Source: an uncultured Lachnospiraceae bacterium (GTDB lineage: Bacteria > Bacillota > Clostridia > Lachnospirales > Lachnospiraceae). Taken from it: DNA of 64,000 bases. The notes under the pieces were generated by a model, which was not told the DNA's origin, did no database searches, and saw only the letters and a list, made by a program, of their open reading frames with translations. The stretch is taken from the NCBI GenBank assembly GCA_934418125.1, contig CAKRWT010000009.1, positions 23,070-87,069 of the forward strand, in the 5' to 3' direction. Positions 17,972 to 25,312 of the stretch are shown piece after piece. The translations under genes were made by a program, and so were the position numbers. Numbering within the stretch: position 1 is the first letter of the stretch; each line of letters begins with the position of its first letter.

Positions 17972-18000
17972 TTGTAAAAATAGAACATGTGTTCTATAAT
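17972..18000 (+). promoter_or_regulatory. Promoter with an embedded LexA-type (SOS) box
   Basis: TTGTAA (17972-17977) and TATAAT (17995-18000) are 17 bases apart. Between them, 17983-17994 reads GAAC-ATGT-GTTC, a full match to the core of the Gram-positive LexA/DinR box (GAACRNRYGTTC). LexA bound there would block the promoter, so the gene at 18039 should respond to DNA damage. Confidence 0.75.
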
Positions 18001-18038
18001 TGATTTACAGATCGATACGACAGACAGGGGGGATTACA

Positions 18039-18167
18039 ATGGGCGAAAGAGGAAAAGATAAATCAGACTGCAAAGAATTGATTATTGAGACAGTGCGAAG
18101 TATTAGTGATAGCTGGATATTACAGCAAATATATAGATACATAAACAGCATAGTAAAAGAGGACTAG
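18039..18167 (+). CDS. 42-residue protein under predicted LexA control
   Basis: This short frame starts with ATG after a strong GGGGGGA site and encodes MGERGKDKSDCKELIIE followed by a helical segment (SWILQQIYRYINSIVKED). No domain is recognised, but small helical proteins of this kind occur in immunity regions of related prophages. It stands between the two HTH genes, convergent with the CI-like repressor, and is the only gene behind the SOS-box promoter. An antirepressor role is inferred from context only. Confidence 0.65.
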   Translation: MGERGKDKSDCKELIIETVRSISDSWILQQIYRYINSIVKED

Positions 18168-18175
18168 AAATGTGG

Positions 18176-18541
18176 CTAGCCCTCTTTACTTAATTCATCA
18201 GCTATTTTCTTGAGTGTTTCCCAATCTGACTCATTCAACTTTGACAAAGCCAGTACAAACCTCTTCTTGAAGGAGTCGTCGACATCCTCCATGATATCAT
18301 TTGCAAAAGCCGCCAGTTCCTGATTTCGGGTGCGCTTCTTGCGCATTTCTCCGCTACCAGTCCGTAACCATTCCTCACTTATGTGAAACTTACTACATAT
18401 AAGTCCTACTGTTTGTGCCGACGGCTCATTTTCTCCGCTTTCCATTTTACATACTGCCGATCGTGATATTAACAGTTCCTCGGCAAATTTCGTCTGGCTC
18501 ATACCCAAATCTAATCTAATAAGTTTTATACGTTCTTTCAT
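18176..18541 (-). CDS. CI-like phage repressor (XRE family) without a peptidase domain
   Basis: This 121-residue repressor has an N-terminal XRE helix-turn-helix (MSQTKFAEELLISRSAVCKME, about 15-35) and a short helical C-terminus. There is no S24 LexA-like domain, so RecA-stimulated self-cleavage is not expected. The ATG at 18541 follows GGAGG. It is transcribed away from the early genes across a shared operator region, the classical lysis-lysogeny arrangement. Confidence 0.88.
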   Translation of the reverse strand: MKERIKLIRLDLGMSQTKFAEELLISRSAVCKMESGENEPSAQTVGLICSKFHISEEWLRTGSGEMRKKRTRNQELAAFANDIMEDVDDSFKKRFVLALSKLNESDWETLKKIADELSKEG

Positions 18542-18563
18542 CGGTATACCTCCTTGCAATCAT

Positions 18564-18592
18564 ATGATAACAAAAGGTGTTCATTAAGTCAA
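18564..18592 (-). promoter_or_regulatory. Repressor-maintenance promoter
   Basis: On the minus strand TTGACT (18592-18587) and TATCAT (18569-18564) are separated by 17 bases. It drives the CI-like gene, and its -35 lies in the left arm of the operator palindrome. Confidence 0.65.
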
Positions 18593-18648
18593 CAAAAAGT
18601 GTTGACAATATGCATTAAATGAGCTATGATGTGTACATCAGATGAACA
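18578..18648. promoter_or_regulatory. Operator region of the phage genetic switch
   Basis: Two 17-bp dyads share one architecture: TGTTCAT-TAA-GTCAACA (18578-18594) and TGTACAT-CAG-ATGAACA (18632-18648). Between them GTCAACA-N5-TGTTGAC (18588-18606) is a perfect palindrome whose arms contain both -35 elements of the divergent promoters. These are the likely CI-like binding sites. Confidence 0.7.
18602..18630 (+). promoter_or_regulatory. Early lytic promoter
   Basis: TTGACA (18602-18607) and TATGAT (18625-18630), spaced by 17 bases, drive the rightward early genes. It overlaps the operator palindrome on its left side and abuts the second dyad on its right. Confidence 0.8.
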
Positions 18649-18663
18649 ACAGGAGGTGAGGCG

Positions 18664-18813
18664 ATGAGCGAAAAAGAAAAAGAAATCATCAAGAAGCTGT
18701 CAAGTACCGTCCGCAAGTTGGACAGAGACAAGCAGAGTTACGTTCTTGGAGTAGCCGAGGGGATGGCTATTGCGAGAGAGGACGCGGGATCAGAAAAGGG
18801 TGGAAAGGAGTGA
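18664..18813 (+). CDS. Early phage protein, 49 residues, unknown
   Basis: This small first gene of the early operon has AGGAGG seven bases before its ATG. The sequence is helical and charged (EKEIIKKLSSTVRKLDRDKQ, then YVLGVAEGMAIARED). The position corresponds to that of cro in other phages, but no helix-turn-helix is evident. The function is unknown. Confidence 0.65.
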   Translation: MSEKEKEIIKKLSSTVRKLDRDKQSYVLGVAEGMAIAREDAGSEKGGKE

Positions 18814-18820
18814 GAGAAAG

Positions 18821-19036
18821 ATGGCTAAGAAAAAACAGAAAAGCATTTTAAATTTGAGCATTTCTAGCCAAAACGAATTAGGGGAGTTCAAAAATGAGAT
18901 TTTCAAAGCCGCCGAAAATAAAAAAATCAGCATGGAAACCATGAAAGCTCTGCCGTGGTATTTGAAAAGGGAAATAAAGAGAAATAGCAAAAAATGTAAA
19001 AAGAAACGAGCTTTTGCTATAGATAAGTTGGTTTAA
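18821..19036 (+). CDS. Small basic early phage protein, unknown
   Basis: This 71-residue Lys-rich protein starts with MAKKKQK and ends with a Lys/Arg cluster (KREIKRNSKKCKKKR). It begins eight bases after the preceding stop, with GGAG in that gene's tail serving as ribosome site. Small basic early proteins include recombination directionality factors and DNA-binding regulators, but nothing identifies this one. The 199 bases that follow hold no clear gene. Confidence 0.55.
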   Translation: MAKKKQKSILNLSISSQNELGEFKNEIFKAAENKKISMETMKALPWYLKREIKRNSKKCKKKRAFAIDKLV

Positions 19037-19235
19037 GAGTTTTTAATCTTTACATGAGAATCAATATTATTCTTTTTTATAGCATCATGTTAGGAGATAC
19101 GAAAACCACTTTAATTACTATATAACGGAAGAACTTTCAATACCAATACGGCTTACAATGAAAGAGGAGGAAAAGTAGGAAAGTCGTACAAGCGATATGG
19201 CATATCAATTTAGTAAATGATAGGAGGGAATGCGT

Positions 19236-19391
19236 ATGGAATTACCCAAAGTTACTCCGGAACTAGAGCTTGATATGAAGCGCACGCTGCTGATGCTGGC
19301 GGCAAAGCAGAGTGGCGTAAAAATCACAAATGTGTACGTGCAAAAGCCGGATGGCACGATTGCTGACGAGGCAAAGAAGTACGTGATATAA
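19236..19391 (+). CDS. Early phage protein, 51 residues, unknown
   Basis: The frame starts at an ATG eight bases after AGGAGG. It encodes a helical N-terminus (PELELDMKRTLLMLAAKQSG) and a short C-terminal strand region (VKITNVYVQKPDGT). The family is not recognised. A second ATG at 19230 is out of frame and too close to the ribosome site. Confidence 0.6.
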   Translation: MELPKVTPELELDMKRTLLMLAAKQSGVKITNVYVQKPDGTIADEAKKYVI

Positions 19392-19421
19392 GAACCCATA
19401 AGGGTTCAGAGGAGACAAGCC

Positions 19422-19868
19422 ATGCGATTGATTGACAGTATCGCCATAACCGGCACGGTACTTGGTATCGGTGGCATAGCAGGGGCGATTGAGAAAGGGA
19501 CAAGCCCGGTAGCTGCTGGGGTGTGCCTGGCGGTCGGTGTGGCGTGTATGAAATGGAGTTACAAAAAAGGAGGGGAAGACAAAATGGAACGAAAGAGTGA
19601 TTTTAAAAAACAGGTAAATAGGATACAGGTCTTTTTAACCGCATTACAGGATTGTTACCGGAGCGAAGAAAACAGAGTCGGAATGTCACTTCCAAAATTG
19701 GAATTGTCCAATGAGGAAATTACAGATGATTTTTTAGCTATCATACAGGCATTTTATTTGTTTTATAAAGGACTTACGGAAGACGAAACTGCGGATATTT
19801 TAGAGTTTACGCATATAATCAACCGAATTGTTGTACAGGACCTGATAGCAGATAGCGAGGAGGATTAA
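19422..19868 (+). CDS. Phage protein with N-terminal membrane segment and internal start
   Basis: This 148-residue frame has Gly/Ala-rich hydrophobic segments at about residues 5-45 and a soluble helical part after residue 54. GAGGAG precedes the first ATG. A second in-frame ATG at 19584 (MERKSDFKKQ) has an even stronger AGGAGGGG ten bases upstream, so a 94-residue soluble form is likely also made. The soluble part is acidic and helical, with no recognised domain. Confidence 0.65.
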   Translation: MRLIDSIAITGTVLGIGGIAGAIEKGTSPVAAGVCLAVGVACMKWSYKKGGEDKMERKSDFKKQVNRIQVFLTALQDCYRSEENRVGMSLPKLELSNEEITDDFLAIIQAFYLFYKGLTEDETADILEFTHIINRIVVQDLIADSEED

Positions 19869-19871
19869 GAA

Positions 19872-20288
19872 GTGAAGAAACGAATGATGGCCTTGTTACT
19901 TATGGTTTATATGGTAGCAAGCGCAGTATTACCGGCAGGGGCAAGTGAGCAGGAGCCGTTTAAGATGTACACCACGGCATACCATTATGGGACGATAACC
20001 GCAAGTGGTGCACCAGTCCGTAAAGGTATCTGTGCAGTCAAAAGAGAGTGGATGGGATTAACCGCTGTTGTTTATGAGTGCAAAGAGGATGGGAGCCAGG
20101 GAGAGTTGCTAGGCTTTTGGGAGTGCCTTGATACCGGATTTGGAGGGGATGCAGACGGGGATGGTGTTGGCAGTATTGAGTCCGGCAAAGTGATTGACAT
20201 CTATTTTCCAACGCCTGCGGAATGTCAAGCGTGGATGGAATTAACCGGTGGCAAGGTGTACGTACAGTTTATAGAAGCAGAGGGGTAA
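19872..20288 (+). CDS. Secreted 3D-domain-like (double-psi barrel) protein
   Basis: This 138-residue protein has a signal peptide (about 1-25) and then a domain resembling the 3D/MltA-type double-psi beta-barrel: YTTAYHYGTITASGAPVRKG, the aspartate in ECLDTGFGG and the final IDIYFPTPAECQAW with KVYVQFIE. Such domains occur in cell-wall lytic transglycosylases and Rpf-like proteins. GTG is the start, after GAGGAGG. A secreted cell-wall protein among early genes is unusual. Confidence 0.7.
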   Translation: MKKRMMALLLMVYMVASAVLPAGASEQEPFKMYTTAYHYGTITASGAPVRKGICAVKREWMGLTAVVYECKEDGSQGELLGFWECLDTGFGGDADGDGVGSIESGKVIDIYFPTPAECQAWMELTGGKVYVQFIEAEG

Positions 20289-20293
20289 GTGAT

Positions 20294-20428
20294 ATGAAAA
20301 CAGATTGTGGACAAAAAATAATAGTCCTGTCATTACTTTGGCGAGTACACAGGACTATCACAGCAATAAATAACAATATTTATATACCTGTCTTTATTTT
20401 AGGGCAGGGGAAAGGAAATGTCAAATGA
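20294..20428 (+). CDS. Possible 44-residue phage protein
   Basis: The frame starts 5 bases after the preceding stop with AGAGGGG upstream, and its stop overlaps the next start (ATGA at 20425-20428). It is hydrophobic in the middle and unrecognised. A perfect 10-bp inverted repeat (ATAGTCCTGT at 20321-20330 with ACAGGACTAT at 20349-20358) lies inside, so the stretch may instead be a structured RNA element. Confidence 0.4.
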   Translation: MKTDCGQKIIVLSLLWRVHRTITAINNNIYIPVFILGQGKGNVK

Positions 20429-20670
20429 TGACTTTGGGAGTGAGTATGCAGGGAAGCGGTAGGAACGCAAAAATTCGCTGTAAAAGCAAAGGGCTGCTTA
20501 ATACGAAGGTGTCCATGACTGGAGATACAGTTAGTAAAATGCATTGCGTGTCAGTAATTACAGCAGAACTGGCAAGGGAAATATGCCCGGAGGATAAGAC
20601 GGGACAGATTGATATAGTTAAGATTCTGGCTGAGACAACAGTCGGGGAGGTGATGAAAGATGGGATATAA
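20425..20670 (+). CDS. Phage protein, 81 residues, unknown
   Basis: This small protein has a basic N-terminal half (SGRNAKIRCKSKGLLNTK) and an acidic C-terminal half (CPEDKTGQIDIVKILAET). GGAAAGGAA precedes the ATG. It sits in the run of small genes before the replication module. No family is recognised. Confidence 0.6.
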   Translation: MMTLGVSMQGSGRNAKIRCKSKGLLNTKVSMTGDTVSKMHCVSVITAELAREICPEDKTGQIDIVKILAETTVGEVMKDGI

Positions 20671-20812
20671 AATCTGTCCGTACTGTGGAGCAAGTCTTGA
20701 CCCGGATGAAAAATGTGATTGCAGAAAGGAGGAAGAAGACGAAACCAGGAGTGACCAAGAAGTAGTTTATCAAAAGCCTGGAACAGACAGTGAAACTGAC
20801 CAGAGAGGATGA
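20660..20812 (+). CDS. Small zinc-ribbon phage protein
   Basis: This 50-residue protein starts within the preceding gene, eleven bases before its stop. The N-terminus carries CPYCGASLDPDEKCDC, four cysteines in a CxxC...CxC pattern suited to binding one zinc. The rest is acidic and probably disordered. GGGGAGG lies 9 bases before the ATG. An adaptor role is possible but unproven. Confidence 0.6.
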   Translation: MGYKICPYCGASLDPDEKCDCRKEEEDETRSDQEVVYQKPGTDSETDQRG

Positions 20813-20859
20813 ATAAAAGACGTAGCTAAGGCAATCAGTTAATAAGGAGGAAAAAATAC

Positions 20860-21345
20860 ATGATGAATCATACAAACAAGATAAATCACACAATTGGCGC
20901 AGAAGGACTGAGACTTATTGCGGAGGGGCTTAACCGGTTAGCAGATGCATTTGCAACGCCGACGGAAATAGAGCAACCCCAGAATGTACAGGCAATTCCT
21001 TATCAATCCCAAGTAACCAGCACACCGGTATATCCGGGAGTAGTACAAACACCTGCACCGATTGCGACATCGCAACCACTTCCTGTGCAACCTACAGTAC
21101 CTACGCAGGCTGCAGTAATACCGATGGCAACGCAGCAGGTTCCGGTTGTACCGACAACAGCGGTTGCACAGGAATACACTCAGGACCAATTGGCAGTAGC
21201 ATGCGCCGGACTTGTAAATCAGGGTAAACAGCCAAGACTTATGCAGATTTTGCAGGGATTTGGTGTAGCAGCACTTGTTGATTTGCCAAAAGAGCGTTAT
21301 GGGGAACTTGCAACAGCATTAAGAGCAGAGGGAGCAGTAATCTGA
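20860..21345 (+). CDS. Phage replication-module protein with Pro/Gln/Thr-rich linker
   Basis: This 161-residue protein has a helical N-terminus (IGAEGLRLIAEGLNRLADAF), a long Pro, Gln, Val and Thr-rich linker (about 35-108), and a C-terminal helical domain (YTQDQLAVACAGLVNQGKQP ... FGVAALVDLPKERYGELATALR). The C-terminal block is familiar from phage genes placed just before DUF2800, and recalls small SSB-interacting modules. AAGGAGG precedes the start. Its stop overlaps the next start (TGATG), indicating translational coupling. Confidence 0.7.
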   Translation: MMNHTNKINHTIGAEGLRLIAEGLNRLADAFATPTEIEQPQNVQAIPYQSQVTSTPVYPGVVQTPAPIATSQPLPVQPTVPTQAAVIPMATQQVPVVPTTAVAQEYTQDQLAVACAGLVNQGKQPRLMQILQGFGVAALVDLPKERYGELATALRAEGAVI

Positions 21346-22604
21346 TGGGAAAGACAAAAGAAAAAGAAAGAACTCATTCCATTCTGTCAGCCAGTGGGTC
21401 ACATAAATGGCTTAACTGTACACCAAGTGCAAGATTGGAGGAAGAACTGCCGGATAAAGAGGGAATCGCTGCAGCAGAAGGAACCCTTGCACATAGTTTG
21501 TGCGAATTAAAGCTGACAAAAGCATTCACAGACCAAAATATGAGTACCAGAACCTATAATAGCAGACTGAAAAAGATACAGGAGAATGAACTGTATCAGC
21601 CAGAGATGGAACGTTTTACGGATGAGTATGTAGACTACATAAAAGAAATTGCTTATGCTATGCCGACAGCACCGACCATGGTAATTGAGAAGAAGGTAGA
21701 TTACAGCAATTATGCACCGGAAGGTTTTGGTACAGCGGATTGCTTAATGCTACAGGGAAATGTGTTGCATGTAGTGGACTTCAAATATGGTAAGGGAGTA
21801 CCGGTAAGTGCCGGAGCCCAGAAGTATATTGATGGAAAGGTCAGTAATGCAGAAGGAAATCCGCAACTTGCCCTTTATGCACTTGGGGCACTGAGTGAAT
21901 ATGGATTTATTTATCCGGTTGAGAAAATTGTTTTACATGTCGTGCAGCCACGTATAGGTAATTTTGATAGCTGGGAAACATCAGCAAGGGAAATCCTTGC
22001 GTGGGGAAATTGGGTAAAAGAGAGAGCAGAACTTGCCTATAAGGGCGAAGGGGCATTCCATGAGGGACCATGGTGCGATAGTTGTTTTTGCAAAATATCC
22101 GGAACTTGCAGACACAGGGCAGAAAAACATCTATCTCTCCTGGAGGAAGCAACAGACGATAAAGGATATCCGAAAGAGCCGGCAACATTATCAGATGAGG
22201 AAGTCGGGGCAATTTTAAAGAAGGCAAGATTCCTGGCATCCTGGGTAAAGAAGCTGGAAGGGTATGCGCAGAACAAACTCCTTGAAGGGGGAACAATTCC
22301 AGGATGGAAATTGGTAGAGGGCAGAAGTAACCGTGCGTTTTCAGATGTTGATGCGGCATATAAGGCTTTACAGCAGGTAGGATATGACAGGTCCTTGCTG
22401 TATGAAGAAAAACCGGTAACACTTACGGAGGCAGAGAAGATAGTTGATAAAGCAGACTGGAACAAACATGTGGCAGCATATATTATCAAGCCGCCGGGAA
22501 AACCTACCCTTGTAGCCGCTGATGATCAACGACCAGAATATAAACCAATTCCGGATGTGCAGACCGCATTCGGAGGAGATAATCAATATAAGGAGGAAAC
22601 ATAA
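21345..22604 (+). CDS. DUF2800 protein, Cas4/RecB-like nuclease fold
   Basis: This 419-residue protein matches phage DUF2800 proteins, which have a PD-(D/E)XK nuclease-like core. The opening HSILSASGSHKWLNCTPSARLEE and EGTLAHSLCELKL is typical. The nuclease core is near residues 125-170 (GFGTADCLML ... VVDFKYGKG), and a Cys-rich region that could bind an iron-sulfur cluster follows near 240-260 (WCDSCFCKISGTCRHR). It works with the DUF2815 protein and polymerase encoded next, probably in recombination-dependent replication. Confidence 0.88.
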   Translation: MGKTKEKERTHSILSASGSHKWLNCTPSARLEEELPDKEGIAAAEGTLAHSLCELKLTKAFTDQNMSTRTYNSRLKKIQENELYQPEMERFTDEYVDYIKEIAYAMPTAPTMVIEKKVDYSNYAPEGFGTADCLMLQGNVLHVVDFKYGKGVPVSAGAQKYIDGKVSNAEGNPQLALYALGALSEYGFIYPVEKIVLHVVQPRIGNFDSWETSAREILAWGNWVKERAELAYKGEGAFHEGPWCDSCFCKISGTCRHRAEKHLSLLEEATDDKGYPKEPATLSDEEVGAILKKARFLASWVKKLEGYAQNKLLEGGTIPGWKLVEGRSNRAFSDVDAAYKALQQVGYDRSLLYEEKPVTLTEAEKIVDKADWNKHVAAYIIKPPGKPTLVAADDQRPEYKPIPDVQTAFGGDNQYKEET

Positions 22605-23333
22605 ATGGCAATCACAACAGGAAAAGTAAGACTCTCTTTTTGTCACGTATGGCAGCCACAGACACCGCAGAATGGGGGAGAACCAAAGTATTCTGTAACG
22701 ATTCTGATTCCAAAATCCGATGCCGTTACAATAAATGCACTGTATACGGAGATGGAGCAGGCAAAACAAATAGGAGTCAATAATGTATGGGGCGGAACAA
22801 TGCCCCCAATCGTGAAAATCCCATTGTACGACGGAGATGGCGTAAGACCTTCCGGAGAACCTTTTGGACCAGAATGCAAAGGACACATGGTTATCACAGC
22901 TTCCAGTAAAGCACAGCCGCAGGTAGTAGACTTGAATGTGCAGCCTATTTTGAATCAGGCAGAGGTATACAGCGGTTGCTATGGACGGGTAAGCCTGAAT
23001 TTCTTTGCCTATAATCAGGCAGGAAACAGAGGAATAGGCTGCGGACTTAACTGTATCCAGAAGGTTGCAGATGGAGAGCCGCTTTCTGGTGGGGTATCTG
23101 CACAGGAAGCTTTTGGAGGTAGTAATGCTTACACTAATGCAGCACAATCTCAGATAATGGGCGCGGCAACAGGTGGGATTGCGCCGGCAATGCCGGGAAG
23201 TACAAATTACGGTTACCCGGCATCGGTGCCAGGAATGCCAGGGGGATATGCACAGCAACCACAGACACCTATACCGATTGACCCGATTACTGGTCGACCA
23301 CTCATGCAGGGAGGAGTAATGGGCATCTCATGA
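22605..23333 (+). CDS. DUF2815 protein, probable single-stranded DNA-binding protein
   Basis: This 242-residue protein belongs to the DUF2815 group, generally regarded as phage ssDNA-binding proteins related to T7 gp2.5. The N-terminal OB-like part (about 1-165) includes KVRLSFCHVWQP, YSVTILIPKSD and YSGCYGRVSLNFFAYNQ. The C-terminus is a Gly/Pro/Ala-rich flexible tail. It starts directly after the DUF2800 stop behind AAGGAGG and overlaps the polymerase start, so the three are one translational unit. Confidence 0.88.
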   Translation: MAITTGKVRLSFCHVWQPQTPQNGGEPKYSVTILIPKSDAVTINALYTEMEQAKQIGVNNVWGGTMPPIVKIPLYDGDGVRPSGEPFGPECKGHMVITASSKAQPQVVDLNVQPILNQAEVYSGCYGRVSLNFFAYNQAGNRGIGCGLNCIQKVADGEPLSGGVSAQEAFGGSNAYTNAAQSQIMGAATGGIAPAMPGSTNYGYPASVPGMPGGYAQQPQTPIPIDPITGRPLMQGGVMGIS

Positions 23334-25297
23334 GAACCCTACATATTGATATCGAGACATTTTCATCTGTGAATATCAAAAAATCCGGGCTGTACAAATA
23401 TGTACAGTCTCCGGATTTTGAAATTATCTTATTTGCGTATGCTTACGACAATGAGCCGGTACAGCTCGTTGATTGCCTGTGTGGGGAAAGAATACCTGCG
23501 CAGATTATAAATGACCTGTCAAATCCGGAGGTAATAAAAGTAGCGCACAACGCTGCATTTGAATTTTATGCACTTTCTAAATTCTATAGAACCTATTTGG
23601 TACAGTGGCGATGTACTATGATTCATGCCTTGTACTGTGGTTTTCCTGGCTCCCTTGCAGGAGTCGGCGAAGCCATGAATTTCCACGAAGATAAGAAAAA
23701 AATGGGTATTGGTAAAGCCCTTATTAAATATTTTTGTGTTCCCTGCGCTGCTACGAAAGCAAACGGGGGAAGAACAAGAAACTACCCCCGCCATAATCCG
23801 GCAAAATGGGAGTTGTTTAAAAGTTATAACAGACAGGATGTCGTAACAGAGCGGGAAATTTACCAGAGACTATCTTATTATCCAGTACCAGGGCAGGAAT
23901 GGGAAAACTGGCAATTGGACCAGGCAATTAACATCGGCGGGACAGCACTCGACATGGAACTGGTAACAGGTGCCCTTGCCATATCGGACCAGGTAAGGGA
24001 GGAGCTGTCAGGAAAAGCAAAAGACCTGACAGGATTGGACAATCCGAACAGCGTTGCGCAGTTGAAAAAATGGATAGAGGAAAACTCAGATATGGAAATT
24101 GAAAGCCTGAACAAAGCGACTATGGCAGAAATTCTTGCTGACAATCCAGAAGAGGAAATCAAGGAAGTACTGAAAATCCGGGCAGAGCTTGGTAAGACCA
24201 GCGTTAAAAAGTATGAAGCAATGAGAGCGTGTGTTTGTGAGGATGGCAGAGTGAGAGGGCTTTTGCAGTTCTATGGAGCAAATCGGACGGGGCGATTTGC
24301 AGGACGGTTGGTACAAATCCAAAATCTTCCAAAGAATTTTATAGGAACGCTGAATATAGCAAGGGAGTTTGTGAAACACCAGCAGATTGAGGCCATAAGG
24401 ATGATCTACGGAAATATTCCAGATACGCTGTCCCAGTTAATAAGGACAGCCTTTGTGCCAGGAGAAGGATGTCATTTCTGTGTAGCGGATTTTTCTGCTA
24501 TAGAAGCAAGAGTCCTTGCATGGATGGCCGGGGAACAATGGCGACTGGATGTGTTCCGCACACACGGTAAAATTTATGAGGCGTCGGCATCAGCCATGTT
24601 TGGGGTTCCAATTGAGACAATAGCTAAGGGGCAGGAGAATTATAAGCTCCGGGCGAAAGGCAAGGTTGCAGAACTGGCACTGGGATATGGCGGTGGAGCA
24701 GGGGCATTAACAGCCATGGGTGCCCTTAATATGGGATTAAATGAAGAGGAACTTCCGGATATTGTGAAGAGATGGAGGGCAAGTAGTAGGAGGATATGTG
24801 ACTTTTGGTACGCCGTTGAAAGAGCTGCCCAAGAGGCTATTGAATACGGTGTTATAACAACCTTGCCTTGCGGAGTGACAATCAGTCGTGACCAAAATTT
24901 TATGTTTATACGGTTGCCATCGGGGAGGGAACTTTTCTATAACAACCCAAAGCTTGCACCGGCAGCTTACAACAACAAAGAAATCAGTTTTACCGGGTTG
25001 AACCAGACAAACAAAAAATGGGAGACTATTACAACCTGGGGTGGAAAATTGGTTGAGAATATCATACAGGCGGTATCCAGGGATATTCTTTGTAATGCCA
25101 TGATGAATCTGGCTAAAGCGGGGTATAAGATTAACTTCCATATTCATGATGAAGTGATTCTGGAGGTGCCAGACGATGATAAGAGTAAAAATCTTGATGA
25201 TGTAATCAAAAGGATGTGTGCGCTGCCCGAATGGGCAAACGGCCTTCCATTGAACGCGGCAGGATTTGACAATGCTCAGTACTATATGAAGGATTAG
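23330..25297 (+). CDS. Phage DNA polymerase, family A
   Basis: This 655-residue PolA-type enzyme copies phage DNA. The 3'-5' exonuclease domain shows Exo I DIET (residues 6-9), the HNAAFE block near 72, and YNRQDVVTE near 170. The polymerase domain has motif A VADFSAIEARVLAWMAGE (near 385), motif B with RAKGKVAELALGYGGG (near 440) and motif C HDEVILEV (near 605). No 5' nuclease domain is present. It overlaps the preceding stop (ATGA) and ends 15 bases before the primase-helicase gene. Confidence 0.95.
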   Translation: MRTLHIDIETFSSVNIKKSGLYKYVQSPDFEIILFAYAYDNEPVQLVDCLCGERIPAQIINDLSNPEVIKVAHNAAFEFYALSKFYRTYLVQWRCTMIHALYCGFPGSLAGVGEAMNFHEDKKKMGIGKALIKYFCVPCAATKANGGRTRNYPRHNPAKWELFKSYNRQDVVTEREIYQRLSYYPVPGQEWENWQLDQAINIGGTALDMELVTGALAISDQVREELSGKAKDLTGLDNPNSVAQLKKWIEENSDMEIESLNKATMAEILADNPEEEIKEVLKIRAELGKTSVKKYEAMRACVCEDGRVRGLLQFYGANRTGRFAGRLVQIQNLPKNFIGTLNIAREFVKHQQIEAIRMIYGNIPDTLSQLIRTAFVPGEGCHFCVADFSAIEARVLAWMAGEQWRLDVFRTHGKIYEASASAMFGVPIETIAKGQENYKLRAKGKVAELALGYGGGAGALTAMGALNMGLNEEELPDIVKRWRASSRRICDFWYAVERAAQEAIEYGVITTLPCGVTISRDQNFMFIRLPSGRELFYNNPKLAPAAYNNKEISFTGLNQTNKKWETITTWGGKLVENIIQAVSRDILCNAMMNLAKAGYKINFHIHDEVILEVPDDDKSKNLDDVIKRMCALPEWANGLPLNAAGFDNAQYYMKD

Positions 25298-25312
25298 GCA
25301 GGTGAGAAGAGA

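Noticed and set aside
22368..23258. A 296-codon minus-strand frame across the DUF2800/DUF2815 junction
   Set aside because: It is Cys/Tyr/Ser-rich, without a ribosome site, and covers two well-supported plus-strand genes.
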